From: Sisyra terminalis
Taxonomy: Eukaryota > Arthropoda > Insecta > Neuroptera > Sisyridae
Direction of reading: 5' to 3'
Length of the DNA stretch: 64,000 nucleotides
NCBI GenBank assembly: GCA_958496175.1
Contig: OY292278.1
Coordinates: 31,186,001-31,250,000, forward strand
A model generated the notes under the pieces. It had not been told where the DNA came from, did not search any database, and saw only the letters and a program-made list of their open reading frames with translations. Of this stretch, positions 34,220 to 48,640 are shown piece by piece; within the stretch, counting starts at the first letter, position 1, and every line of letters starts with the position of its first letter. The position numbers were made by a program, and so were the translations under genes.

Positions 34220-35560
34220 TTTAAGGGTTATGAACAAAGGAATAAAGGAGGAAAAATATAAACATTCACCTACCTTGTCACAGCAGTGTAAACAATAAAA
34301 AATATATATCGGCCTTCGTAAGCCCAAAAGAAATCAGCTTAAACGATAAGATTTAGTTTAAAAAATTTCCACTTTATAATTTCCTGTTTTCTTATACAAA
34401 TTGCAAAAATGTGGTTGTGATCAACTATTGGAGTCACTTCCATTTATTGCCATATTTCTGCCCTCATCATCTGAAAAATATTTTTCCAATATGTGAGAAA
34501 ATTCTTCATTCTCTATTCATCATTCATTTGAAAAATATATTGTCCGCGTACAAGTACAAGTTTACCTTGTAACTGATGTATTTCTCAAATAAATTTGACT
34601 AATTAAAAGAAAGAACATATCTTCACTTACAATTATTCTGAATCAGTGTTTAATTTGTGCCAACTGTTTTCTAATAAGGGGGCATTTCTGGTATTTATAT
34701 GAATTGCGTAATGTACAATTGATGCAATTTCCAATTCATCTTTCAAGTAATAGTCATTAAAATTGACAGTTATATTTTTTATTTGTATTCATTACTTTCT
34801 ATATACATTATTGTACATACAATAATACAAAAACACCTACGAAATTCAAATTCATTTTTAGCACCTTAACAACCGAAATATTTTTAAGGTAAGACAATTG
34901 TTACAGGGCAGTTTAATTTGGTCGACTATATTGAAATTTTCACCAAATTATATTTGGTATGTTTTTCTGGCTTTGGATTTTTACTATAATTTATAAGTTC
35001 GCTATATAGCAAGAAAAATATAACTGAAATCATTAAATTAGTAGGACACTATTGGATGTCTAAAGAAATAACGTTTATAATGAAATCGTAGCACGTGGGT
35101 ATTCCTAACGTTTGATTGAATGCAATTACCTTGACAGTCATACCATAAAAGTACACATATAAGTTATTGAGAACATTTTATGGACATTAATCGTGTATTA
35201 GGAATTAATAATATATAATTTCAATGCAATTTTTAATATTAAAGTAGGTGATAAAAAATGTTCATTTACGCATAGATTAATTCAATTGATGTAATATTGA
35301 AGGGAATAGTGCTGATTCTGATTTTGGGATATCTTTCTTATGGATTTTTCTGCACTCAATCCTAAATGAACAATCATTGTCACAATTGGTCAGATCTACA
35401 ACTGATAGAGCCTATCGCAAAAATCTAATACATTTTAATTTAAAAAAAAATTCTATTCGGAATAAAGAGCTTTTGGTACTGAAGTTTTCAAAATTTTTAC
35501 AGTTACTTTTACAAGTTTACAGGTTAATTTGGACCTTGCCACAAAAAATCTACTAATATA
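34220..35560. other. gene-free stretch
   Basis: No supported gene or element before the hairpin at 35582. Confidence 0.35.
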
Positions 35561-35581
35561 GACAAGTCAAAGCAGACAGTA

Positions 35582-35864
35582 AGCATCTTAGTTACTTTAC
35601 AGTATCTAAGTTTCTTTATTTTTTGGCAAAAAGTAACTAGTATCTTGGGTATTTTTTTAAAAAGAACAGTATCTTGAAACTTAAAAAGATATCTTAGTAC
35701 CAAAAAGCAGTATCAGCTACTTTTTGTTAACTGATACTGCTTTTTGGTACTAAGATATCTTTTTAAGTTTCAAGATACTGTTCTTTTTAAAAAATACCCA
35801 AGATACCAGTTACTTATTGCCAAAAAATAAAGAAACTTAGATACTGTAAAGTAACTAAGATGCT
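35582..35864. repeat. long near-perfect hairpin (135-bp arms, 14-bp loop)
   Basis: The left arm 35582-35716 (agcatcttagttactttaca ... gcagtatcag) is the reverse complement of 35731-35864 with only a few mismatches (for example aactagtatc versus aactggtatc) and a small indel. The loop is ctactttttgttaa. There is no coding capacity. It is a foldback element or hairpin-RNA source, and the low divergence implies recent origin or selection for pairing. Confidence 0.9.
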
Positions 35865-35879
35865 AGTAGTTAACAGTAA

Positions 35880-38800
35880 GTAGATAACGATAAATTAGTG
35901 TATCTGACTATCCGGTTGTACAAATTTATGTTTACTTTGGAATTTTTTGTTTTCACAAATTTTAACAAAATCAAGATATTTTCCAAAAATATCTTTGATA
36001 GCCCTGATAAAAATAATTTTCTGACATTGTATCCTATGTTCAATAAATGTTATCATAGTTTCATTGTTTAAGCTTTTCGATATTTTCGTACCCTTATAAT
36101 TAATTATCTGATTCCAATGTTACATTTTTTTGCAATTTCATTTCTTAATTTTTAATTTATTTATAGTAAAATATAAGTGTTTCACTTAAGAAAAGGTAAT
36201 TTAAAGTAAATTTCGTTATAGAAAGTGACAAGGATAGTAAGATATTTATTGCAAAATGTCATAAGAGGCTAATTATCTTGACATTGTACTTTATCGATAA
36301 ACGGAATAAAAATGAGGATTTCCAATTCTGATGTCACCAGATAATCGGATATGAATTCCCCATTAAAACTGATTATTATCAATCCGGTTATCGTAGCATA
36401 AAACTATAAGATAAAATATAATTGATGAAACCATCAAATAATTAAAATCATAACCATCGTAACCAATACCAGAAGTTCAGTTCATTGAAAAGTAAATTTT
36501 ATCGAAATAATTGGCGGTTTCAGGTTGTGATTGTGATAAACATTTTTTTTATTTTTTTGAAAGGTGTTAGAATCGCATTTATTCAATCTTAAAAGTTTAA
36601 TGTGAGGACGGATTTCATAAGCAGTTACATTTTATACGTAGACTAGAAAGTTATTCGCTTATATCTTTGGTGTTCTTAACATTTTCTTAAAACATAACAT
36701 ATATATCAATAAATTCAAATTTAACTTTTTTTCCATACTAAAATAACATATTAATTAATAGGCTCTACTTAATTAAATGTGATCGTGAGTTTAATTTGAA
36801 CTTGACCGTGTTCTATACGATTGGAAGTTTACGATAGAAAGGATTTTAAATGACAATATTGAACATAAAAAATAATGTAAGTTATTATATTTTGATAAAG
36901 ATTTAACCCACGATTTAAACATTAAGATATCTGTTTGCTGAAAACGTTAATAAACCATAAAAAATGTCATATTAATAAGTAAAAGTTATCGATTAACTAC
37001 CTAAAAATCGTTAGAAATAGATGCATACTTAAATGAAAAAATCACGTATTTTTTTCGTGAAAAACGAGTTAAACGAAAAATAGTTATGGAGTAATCGTGA
37101 AATTTGGTTTTGTGTTATGTCGATTTTTCAATGTTTCAATTTTCGGGACATTTTCTATTACAGTTGAGGGAATCATTACATTTTTTAACATTTAGTAATA
37201 TTTAATATTTTCATAAATGTAAAAGCAAATATAATATTTTTATATACATAAAGTTTGCATAATGTTACACTTGTTTGCACTGAAAACTGTAATACTGTAG
37301 AGTGGTTTTGCACGATTTATTAACACTATGAGGTAAAAATACACCAAAAGAATTATGAGAAATCCTTCTCAAAATTAAACTACTGAAATACTAAATAAGT
37401 AGATCGCAATCCAGATTGGTGACAGGCCTCTGGTCATAACTAGTCATTGCAATCAGAGAAAGCATATTCATACTATTGGGATAATGTTGGATCATCCCAT
37501 ACGTAGATTTTTTCAGAAAGACGATGAAATTGCTTCTCATATTGGAAATCAGAATACAGTACTCTGTCTGTATAACAATTAAAAGACGAAAAGAGCTGAG
37601 GGTTGATGGGGTTTTCAATCTCAGTTTTGATCTAATTCAGGGATATATTATTTGCTGGTTATTAAAATATGGGCAGCTTCTCGGCTAACACTAGGTAAAA
37701 TAGAGACCAGGGGAACATAATAAATTTAAGGGTGTAGTGTTGAGGCTCTCCAATCCTCATCCAGATGAAAAGTACAGAATTTAAAAGATTTATTTTTATA
37801 CGAGCGAAATAATTGTTTGGCAAAAAAATATGAAAAGTAATAAAAAAAAAATGTCTCCTTTAAAATTACATACCAGTTATTAGTTATGCTATAAATGACT
37901 AAAACCTTAGGAGATATAAAAAGATTATCGTTTTTCTGAACATATAACATAAAGCACTTCGAACTTAAATAATAATTTTTAATATCTAAAGTAAAAAATG
38001 GAAAATGATTTTATTCATTTCGTTGAATTGATTTTGAAATAAGTTCCTGATGAAATTTTTTAATATAATTTCTTAATTTCATATGATTTCATTATTATGA
38101 GTAATAAGAATGTATTGGAAAAAATGATATAATTTTATCATAACACTAAATTTCGGCACGGATTTAGCTAAGAAGCACATGAAGATCGTGAATTACGAAG
38201 TGCTAAGTTATTGGATTAATGATATTTCTTTTTTTTTTTTTTTTGCTTTTTATTGACAACTAGGTAAATCTTTTTCTAAAATATAGCAATAGACACGATT
38301 TAGATTCAAAAGAAAAAAAAATTTGGATAGCGATCAATTGAAATTATATTATTATTGATACATATATGTACGCTATATACATTTTGTACAATATTACTTG
38401 TCCTATTTAAAAAGATTATTTTTCTCTTAAATGGTATCAAATCGTTTGCATCTGTTAATTATATAATTAATAATATAATTAATTTTAATTATAATTGATA
38501 TTTATCCTAATTTGCAAAAGAGCTTTAAACATGTATTGTTTATTTGATTAGATTTGCAATATCTAATTCACATATCCAATATGGTGTTCTTTTATTTGAT
38601 TAATTTCTTATTTGTTCGATTTGACCCAAAGATATGCTCATATTAAACATTAACTAAAATATTTGATATTTTTCGACATCATCATTAGATCCTACTAAAT
38701 GATTGAAAACTTTTACGTCAAAAGAGCCTTTTTTGTTACTTATAAACAATTGAAATATTAACAAAATAATTTTTCCAATGCATAAAGTTTTGGTACAGTC

Positions 38801-39330
38801 TATAAACAAAATTCTTCAAAAAAAAAACACTCAAAGACATTGGTTTCTAACGCGATTAATAAAGTTATGAAAGTGTTATACACAATATATTATTTTATAG
38901 AAAAATTAAAAACTTTATTGAATAAGAAAATATTTTCCGACACTTCCTAAGTAATGGGAAAAATTTTAAAAAAAATACAGTTGAAAACTCAACATAAATT
39001 ACATGCTAATTTTAATTCACTAGGTGGCACCTGTAAAAATAGTAGAAAAATATTTAACCTGGATATTTTTACTTTAACATGAAAAAACTAAAGTAAGGAT
39101 AAAATATTTTATTTTCACTCGTACAAGTATTGAAAAATGTCCCACTTATATATGAGTTAATTTTCAATGATTTATTTTTAGACCTACGTATAGAAGGAAA
39201 TCTTAAGCTTGTAAATAGCATTTAGAAAAAAACTTCAGTTCTTAATTAAAATTGCAAACGTCTTTCGTTTTCCTTCCGCAATATACAGGAAGCACAAACA
39301 AAAATTTTCTTAAGCAATAATTTCATAATT
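35880..39330. other. gene-free AT-rich stretch, possible 5' UTR intron
   Basis: Open frames at about 37391-37950 (minus) have no supporting signals. If the exon at 39342 is preceded by a spliced leader, as its acceptor suggests, an upstream non-coding exon could lie here, but I could not place one. Confidence 0.35.
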
Positions 39331-39341
39331 TCTTTTCAGAA

Positions 39342-39436
39342 ATGGCGACGTTAGGCGTTCGTCATCAGGATGGCAGCGACGATGGCCTTTCTGACAGTGA
39401 AAGTACTCCATTGACACAAGATAACTATAATGCAAG
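39342..39436 (+). CDS. start-codon exon of an unidentified protein gene
   Basis: The acceptor tttcttttcag ends at 39339, two bases before ATGG, and a strong donor AG/GTAAGT begins at 39437. The exon encodes 31 codons plus two bases: MATLGVRHQDGSDDGLSDSE, then STPLTQDNYNA. GC content is clearly above the flanks and the segment is hydrophilic and acidic, typical of a cytosolic N-terminal tail. The acceptor just before ATG implies a separate 5' UTR exon upstream. The exit phase is 2. A phase-compatible exon candidate is at 59508. I do not recognise the protein; an N-terminal tail of a membrane protein would fit but is not shown. Confidence 0.75.
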
Positions 39437-41500
39437 GTAAGTCTTAATATCATTAAAATATTAATAACGTTTAATACGTGCATCAATAATTACTCTTCCA
39501 TTGTCATTCCCATTTTTCTTCTTTCAATCTGGATTACGTGCACAATAAATAAAGAGCCACCTTAATTCGAATATTTGTACATTATTCTACAGTACGACTT
39601 AAGTGATTTATTAAGTGAGGAAATGAAAGTTTTCACCGCCCTATGATTTTTGTTCTGATACCACATTGATCTATTTCGTTACTTAAATGCATAATTCATG
39701 TAATATCATGTTATGATTTCAATGAATGTTTGATTGAATCAATTAATAATGTTTTCGTTTAAAATAGAAAGTTGTAGGTGTTAGTATTGTTTTAAAAATG
39801 AAATTGATAAATATAGCTGAAGCCATTCCCTTTTACTTTTTTTTACATAATTTATTTTTCCAAATAAATCAACTTAATCCAATGAATTTGTTAAGTCACG
39901 ACTGTCAAAAATTCAAGTTGCGAAATTCATAATCAAGTTTTAATTTTAATCGGTTGGGAAAATGGGATTTGAAATTGAAAAAATCGGTCATTAAACTTTG
40001 TATCTGGAACAATAATATTTGAATAACTATTTAGCGATGAAATGAGGAAATCTTCATAATTCTGTTTAATACGTAATTAAAACAATACATCACGTTTCAT
40101 GTGCAACTTATCTATTTTGAATTTCCGTTAATTGATTATAGTTTTAATAACATGTAAATGTGGACTTCGATTACCATTTTTGAAAAATCAAATCTTATCT
40201 TTATTCCTTTACTTTCCACGTGTATTTTTAAAATACAAAAGAAATTATTTTTATGATACCATACAAGGGCAATAAAATTTATGTTTTACTAATATTTCAT
40301 TAGTAAGGCTAAATATTTGAAAATTTCGTGTAATTCCCTTACAATATATAATTAATATTTTACTAGTTACTATGTAAAAAGAATAATTTTTTAGTCCTGA
40401 TAATGATAAAATTGATTGTCATGATACAATAAGTTTTATTTCAAGGGTAATTCCAAGGAAGAGTTTATGCAATTTTTAATGGTAATGACAAAAAAAATCC
40501 GTAAGTTACATTTTCAAAATTTATACTAAAATTAATTTAAAACATTTCAAAGTCAAAAGATAAATTAATAGTAAGAAATTTTTTATAATAATAAGATTTC
40601 TATAAAATAATTCATCAATTCAAACCAACCGACGGTTAAGGATCCTTCAATCCAAAAAATATTGGTCTTCATGCAACAAATTTCAGCAATATACTCGATG
40701 TAATTGAGAAACTAGAAACATTCCTCCGTACAAGTCCATGGAAATATTCGAAAAAATTATAAAAAAAAATAACGCCCTTTCGAGTTAACTATCGCAATAG
40801 GTTTGTGGTATATTAAATGCTGTTTTGTATAAAAACTCCCTTCTGATGGAATAAAGAAAATTGATGGTTTTATCAACGACACTTCTGAAGAGATCTCCAA
40901 AATATCCGCCAAATTTCAAATTCTATCCGGTAACGTAAGTTGACGTCGAAAGTTCATTTTCAGTTTTTCACCTATATGATCCAATTGTGGATCTAAACCA
41001 TCCAGAATCCTACTCAAATATACACAGAAAATTTCTGAAGAATAGGTGTGGCGGATTAGGAGAAGTTCAGTACTGTACGGTGTACATAAGTACAGAAGAA
41101 TTGTATATATTAAGATAATTATAAGGTGGAAATAAACATTAATTCTAAAAATAAATGGTTTTTTGAATCTGCATATTTTGGCATTTTAATAGTGCATATA
41201 ATCCGATGTCTATTAATAATCAAAGACGATTTGATATTAACCAAATGTTTCTCGGTATAAAAGGGATAAAAAATAATTTGAAGCCAAATGTTCAAAATTT
41301 TGTAGCGCTTCCTTAATATACGACATTCATTAATATATTCAACTTCTTCGGCAATATTCAAAGCTAACATCATTGTTGGATTTTGGTTCATATAGTTCGT
41401 GAATAACACATGATCGGATGTTTGACTTACACGTGAATGTCAAAAATATTTTCTAGTTCTAGAACAATAACTAAAGTTAACTCCATTTAACTAAAATTAA
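39437..41500 (+). other. probable intron, 5' part
   Basis: It follows the donor at 39437. AT-rich, with no exon candidate or repeat recognised up to the MITE at 41506. Confidence 0.45.
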
Positions 41501-41505
41501 CTTAA

Positions 41506-42127
41506 GATGCATTTTCATGCAATCGCTAGTCGCTGGTTTCCAGCGACAAATGTGGTCACATGACTAAAATGTAACATGTACGCCAAAATTTGAGCGTCAA
41601 ATGAGGCTCTCTATCGATTTTCAATGTATCGATATTACTACTTCATTGCGAAGATGCGCGTTATGCGTATATGTATACGCGCAAGTAATAAGTATTAATA
41701 CTAGTTTGTAAACATTCAGCTCATGAATAATAAATGTACCGATTATGAACTCTTTTTGGAAAAGCATTATAAGAGAAAATCATGTCTGGTAGAATCAGTA
41801 CAATTCGGCAAAACAGCTAAACAAAATTTGACTCAAGTCCCTCTTATGTCGATCAATATCTGGCGATACTACATTTTCTACTTTGTTTTTAATTTAATTC
41901 GCGAATAAATCGTCCCATAATAAAACTTTAACGAAAAATCGCAAAGAAAATTAAAAACAAAGGAAAAAACATAACGTCGCCATATATATTGATCAACCTA
42001 AAAGGTACTTGAGTCCAAAATATAGTTTTATCGCTTCTTTTTTCAGACATGTGCGTATGTTGCATTATTATTATGTGACCACATTTTTGCTAGAAACCAG
42101 CGACTAGCGACTGCAAGAAAATACACT
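41506..42127. mobile_element. 622-bp MITE with about 60-bp TIRs
   Basis: The left TIR agatgcattttcatgcaatc, then gctagtcgctggtttcc and gacaaatgtggtcacat, is matched in reverse at 42070-42127. The interior contains an open frame without recognisable motifs and the ggtacttgagtcc/ctttgtttttaat segments shared with 7527-7749. Non-autonomous. Confidence 0.75.
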
Positions 42128-42139
42128 TTTATTGGAGAA

Positions 42140-45100
42140 CAAAAATGATTTTTTGATATTCACATAAAATTCAATCGTCCAATCGTGTATTAATTTATCC
42201 ATCAGCTACATAAGCCAAAATGTTCCAACGATGATCTTAACCTTTAATATCGCCTGAAGCAGTTGAATAATGTACCAATGAAGCGATACAAAAATTTTAA
42301 TATTTGACACCAAATTATATTTCATTCAATTGTTGCGAGGGTTATTGAGGAGCAAGTATAATTTATTTTATATTTTTTTATATTTTTCACGATCTTCTGC
42401 AGTTTATTTCTGCTGTACCAAATGTACATTTTAGTGCATTTTACCAAGAGTAATAGACTGGCCAAATTTTGGAATTTGGAACTTTTTGGACCCTTAGCTT
42501 TGAGTAACATTGATATATAATGTTAATAATAATTTCAAAATTTCAACCAATAAAGAAACATCTTACATTTTAAATTAAATTAAATAATTACTATATAAAA
42601 AAATATTTTGATTAATATTTAATTTAACTTCTGAACGGTTTTATTAACTGAGGTCATTAGCGGCTATAACATTTTTTTTCCTTGAAAAAAAAAACGATTC
42701 TTGTTACATTTCTAGTGACATTTGAAATGTTCTACTAAAACCGAATTAAAATAGAAGTATAATAACTGTATTTATTTTTCCAAGATTTAGCGACAGTTTA
42801 CCTTAAAAACTAAAGATTATGATTATGATAAGATTTGATAAATATCTTGTAATATCAACATAAAAGTACATTTTTCCATGCAACTTTTACGTTTAGTCAT
42901 ACATTTTTTCGTTGTGTAACTTTCCAATGTCGTAGGAGGTAAGAATCTTGTAATCGGAATCACATGAACAATGCTATTGGAATTTTATAAATAAAATCAT
43001 TCTAGATTTTGTCACATATCCGCATTGAAACCTTAATTTAAGTAGAATATTTGCATTTTCTCTACAATTATTATTGATAATGAATGCTATCAACCTTAAA
43101 TCAAGGCTGCATTTATCAAGGAGTGTTGAAATATAGTTTTATTATTGGATAATTAATTTTGTCCGCTAATTTGATAACATTATTGCAGGCACAAAGAGTG
43201 ACAAATATACACTTCAAAAGGATACCTGCACCTTGAACCAACATGACTAATTATCCAAGTTATTCGAAATGCTTTTTACACGCAATTACTTCAATAATAT
43301 ACTGTTACATTAATTTAATCGCATCATCATGAACATTTTTACCACTTTTTTATGTGAACGTGTTTTATTGTTATTATAAGCTTATCCAACATTGAAAAAA
43401 TATCTCTTTATTCATCTTACTTGGAGAGGCCAAAATTATATTGAAAAATATATTTATTCATTATGTTTGCAGACTACAGCTACAACATGAAGTATGAATT
43501 ACTTCAATAAATCATTCTGTTGTCTTTTGATCAAATAATTTTATTAAAGAATAGAATCAATCTTCAAAACAAAGAATATTTGATAAATTTTCTAAAAACG
43601 ACGGTTATCTAATACTCATCCTTTATTTATGTCAAATGTTAACTTTAAATTTCAAGACCACCCAATAGAACCATTTCAGTTATTGTAATGGAAAACTCCT
43701 ACTTACACTTTGAAGATAATAAACTTAACATTGAAATTGAAATTGAATGTAATAAAATAATACTGACGACAAATTACATTGCGGCGCCAAAATATAATAA
43801 AAAATTATTAGATTTTTCCCATTTTATGCCATTGTATCAATAAAAAATTATCAAGATTCTAGGATAAAATTTTGTAAACTAACTTTTACAAATTGGTTTA
43901 TAATCTTTTAGTAAATTCAAAGTAGTTGTCTTGATTTTCGTAGGTTATCTGCCTAGATAATGTTCCGAATTTTATTCTAGTTTTTTTGTTCTAATCTCAA
44001 ATGAAAATGTTACTTTAGGGAAACAAATGGAAAAAGGATTGAGAAATGAGAAAAAGAGAAAATCGACACTTACTATCACTATGCGCATTAGTTGTAGATA
44101 GTGTTAGTTATTTTTAACTTTAACGTTAAATCATATGCACGTTAGTGTATACACAAACTTTTCTTCTTTCTAATAAAATACACTAATAAAACACTAATTT
44201 TTTAACTATTCTCTTCGTACTTTCTAAATTTTTATCTCGTTTATTCCTTGTATTCTAAGCCGAAATCATTGAAAACTATTTAGTCTACTTTATATTTTAC
44301 TCTATATTTAGTCTACTTTATAGTTGTTAAGATTTAAAGCCAAGCTTCGCTAGGATTTGTTGGCTCCAAATTTGGCTCTGCTTATGCGAAAATTAAATAC
44401 TTAGCTCTCGCTCCTTGAAAATCTCAAGCTTCAAAAATTTAAGCTATTGCTCCCAAACTATGGTCAAAAAAGAAAATTTAATAAAATAATCAACTCTTTA
44501 CTCCTGCATTCCTTTCAAATTTTAACACTAAAGACGTGACTTGAGGCTCATCTCTCTTGCAATAGTATTATACTCCCCCAGGGGGCACATTTTGAAAACC
44601 ATTGATTTAGAATGAAATACGTGCCTAAGTGTAAATCGTTAGGTTTTTTACGAGGAACTAAACGCAGTCTAAAGAGTATAAAATGCCTACCGAAATACAA
44701 TCTCTAAACATTGGTCAAAACTCGTTTAAGGATTGTAGCACGGGATTTCGATTGAAAGTAATGGTTTTTTAGAATAATTATAGAATATGATTTTTCCGAC
44801 TGGATGCCAAATTGGATTTAACCGGGAAAACCCAACATAATAATAAAATTCGGTTGTTGTCAGAACGGTTAAACGGAATTATTAACAAAAAAATAAAAAA
44901 TTATTAATTCCCTATTAAATCCTTATTTGGGATAATTTTTTTCTGGTGCCCCTTCATCATTGAAGTTAGGCGAATCATTGCTATTCTAATTTTTAATTCC
45001 GCAGCATAGAATAATCTTCTTGTGCTATTAGAGGATCTCTACATGAAATCCCTTGGGTCCCTATCAAAAACCCAAGAAGCTCCACTTAAAAATTTATAGT

Positions 45101-47100
45101 CGGAAAGTTTATCAAACCTAAAAATTTAATAACTTAATGACTTAGTTTTTTTTGTTTTCTCAATAATATTTCATATTACTTTTTTTGAAGTTCACTTCAA
45201 AGTAAAAAATTAAATAAATCTCATTTCTACAATTATTCATTAACTCTACTAATGATATATATATATTTCCGACGTTTCAAAGTGCCAAAAAAAATAAAAT
45301 AAATTGATCTTATTTAATCTGCGAAGTTCTTCACTTGAAGCTTATTTTTAATTATCTTTAACAAGCGATGTAACATAAAGCAAGCAAATTATGATTTATT
45401 TGACAGAGATTATACACATACAAACATTTCTAATTAAAAAGTAAGCACTTGGTTTTGAAATTTATTTTTATTGGTGGCAACTTCTTAATTTATCTTATAA
45501 TTATTTCTTCTTTAATTATGTAATTTGTCTATAAATACCTAAGATACTTAAACCATCGTACAACGACTTTTTACTTTCAAAATAAAAAAATTATATTTTT
45601 TTAATGTTGGTATATTATTTATGATTTTGATAGCCGGAGCAGTGAAGTAAAACGGAGATTTAAGTGTTTTTACAATGTAAAAAATCGACTGACAATTTAT
45701 GATAGCGCCGTTTAAATTCTTCGGCTTATAAAAACGAAAATAGCTTTGTAATGCGAGTGAATTTCAATAATTTATTTCTTTAACATTTTACTCCCGAGTC
45801 TGACACGTATGGTCCGGCGACCGAAGATCTTTGGTTTTTGTATCTCAGCGGGTTTATGGATCATTAGGTCTATGGTTTCGGAAACGTATGATATATTTAT
45901 TACACACAACTATTAGATATCCAAGCGTTTTATTTTCGTAAATTAAAAACGTAATAAATTTCAATAACGTTACGGTTGTCTTTTTAAAAACCAATTTTAA
46001 GACGCTTTATTACTGTCCTCTTGAATAATGTGCAAAATTTTTCATTTTTGTTGATTCATTTTTTTTTAAATCCGGGTAGGTATGACTTGTTGGTATTTTT
46101 GTTAAGTGAATTTATAAACTTGATTTTGAATAGCCATGGTATATAAGACGCAAAAGTATTTCTTTCACATTTAAGTAAATGGGGGAATTAAAATTAAATT
46201 GTCTGAATCACAAAGTATGTTATTGGCTTGCGTAGGCAGAGGTATGGTCTAGTTGCGTTTAATAACGTTAATGATGCCGGATCTTATAAGTATTGGAAAG
46301 CTGAAGTAGATTATGTTTAAAGATAATTTTTATTCCTGAGGGTTTATTGGTATTTTCTGTTGCCTTATTTGGTCTGATAAAAGAAGCAGTTTTTCAAACA
46401 GAGACAACTTAATTCAATTTTTCTACCTCATTAGAACTCAAGTGGAACTTTTTACATGAAAAATGGAGTTTTGCAAGAAAGTGTTTTAACAAATCTATAT
46501 GTACACACCGCTGATGTTATTTGTTATTTGTTAGATGTAGTTTATAATAAACTGAAATAAAAATATTATAATTGATTAACTACTGGTAATATTTGAAGCA
46601 CCAACAATTAATTACATATGAGGAGAGGATATCGTTATTCTGTCCTTTTTACTAAAGTAAAAATAAAGTTTTGATAGTTAATCGATAGTCAAATCTTTTA
46701 GTTATTAAAATGAATCATACTTATCATAATATGAAAATTATTATGAAAATTGTCATCACATTTCAAGGATAATCTAACGATACCTTACACGCTTATGTAG
46801 CTCGATTTTTTTTCCTTTCAAAAGTACAAGGATGGGTGATGTCCTCCCCTATTTCTTTTGAGTTTTCTTACATCATTGTATTGTGATGCAATGAAAATAT
46901 TAAAATATCTTCCCTCCTATTGCATTTACTTGACGCCAACAAACGACTAGTTAAATGTCTAAGACATAAAAATTTACGGATGAACAAAACCAAATTCTGG
47001 GATTTCCATTTTTACTTTTTGATTACAAAACTCTTAATAGTCAATAATGCTCATAACTTCAGTTACTCTTGTAATGTGGTATTACGTCCAAAATCTAAAG
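42140..47100. other. gene-free AT-rich stretch
   Basis: No supported exon. A hAT-like terminal fragment (ccagggggcacattttgaaa near 44578) is the only element-like feature noticed. Confidence 0.35.
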
Positions 47101-47114
47101 ACTTTTGAAAATCC

Positions 47115-47735
47115 CTTTTTAAATCTGCGAAACAATAGGCCTAATGCATATATAATCTAAAAATAATTTTAAATGTTTTAAAAATTTTCCAATCTAATAT
47201 CAAATCATAATGTAGCTACTAGTTATTAGCTTTACTTGATAAAATTTATGATATATTCATTTCAAAATGCAAAAAAAAACCTTAAATTCAAAATACTTAA
47301 AACGAGGTCTTATTGGTTCGGCGATAAAATAACGTCACAATAAGATTTTAAAATCCCATGGACGTTTTCCTACGAAAAATGTACTTAAATGCAAAGGAAA
47401 AGGTCTTTTAAATCGTTTAAATATTATACTTATGATTCAAACCATTTACGAAAACAATAGACCTAGTGCACGTTATCTAAAAATAATTTTAAAAGCATTA
47501 ATCATTTTCTAATCTAATATCTAGATATAATATAGCTTAAGTGATAAAATTTAAGAAATAGTTATTTGAAAATGCCAAAAAAAAAACGTTAAATTCAAAA
47601 TACCTAAAATGATCTCTTTTTGGCTCGACATTAAAATGACGTTACAGTACGAAACTTCAAAATCTCATGGACATTTTCCTATATCAAATGTACTTAAACA
47701 TAAAGAGAAAAGTAGTTAAAATCGTTTATACTTGA
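47115..47735 (+). repeat. tandem duplication, period about 322 bp
   Basis: aacaatag at 47131 recurs at 47453, and both units share atctaaaaataattttaaa, ttaaattcaaaatac, catggacnttttccta and aaatgtacttaaa in order. Diverged and non-coding. Confidence 0.75.
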
Positions 47736-47739
47736 TGGA

Positions 47740-48635
47740 ACTGATTTAAGCCTTTTATAGTCTAGAGTCTAGACAATCTCTAGTTGTAAGAAAAAAAAAT
47801 GATAGTATTTTAGGGAATAAACATGTTTTTCATAACGCTTTTTCATATAGCTATGTTTGTTTAAAGGATGAAAAATTGTGAAAAATTACCAAAATTGTGT
47901 TAACTATTATTGTTTCAATGGTAACAGCTTAACGGCCTGTTTATATCTCGGTTTTAATACGCGTACTGTGACGTCACAAAAGACCTATAGACGCAACCAT
48001 TATTTTGGGACTCTCACTTACTCATTAAAATTGAAACTTTTTTTTCTGCCAAAATACAAGTTTTTCATAACTGAAAATTGGTTTTTCCTCATATTGATAA
48101 TGTCTTTATCGATTGAAAGAATCAGAAGAAATGTGCTATTACAGGGATGGCGAACCTTTTTCTTTTCATTTTTTTATTAAATCCATGCAGCGGGTTATAT
48201 AGGTTGAGTAATTAAAACAATAATTAATAAAGGCTCACAAGTCTTATGAACATTAAAATTTGAATTAATTCTTTGTAAATACAAAAGAAAGGAATAAAGC
48301 AGCAAATAAAAATAATTTTGTTTTTTATTAAATGAAGGCTTTCTTCAATAATATCAAAAAATTTAAGCGGGCTTGATAATGGGTACTCGTTTACCATCCC
48401 TGGTCAATTAGATAACTTTTATTTGGGGGAGTTTCAATTCTATTCTTAATATTGAAAACTATAAAACAATATTCATTGATTATTTTATTGTTATAATCGA
48501 TTTTAATAAATTCCTTTTTTTTTCTCAATGGTATAAAAAATCCGTACTTACTATTTCTTGGTATGGATTCGTCCACACATAAAGTACCGTTTTGCCGCCT
48601 TCTAATTTTTTTGTGAAATTCTGTCGATTTTTTCG
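47740..48635. other. gene-free stretch
   Basis: No supported gene or element. Confidence 0.35.
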
Positions 48636-48640
48636 ATAAG

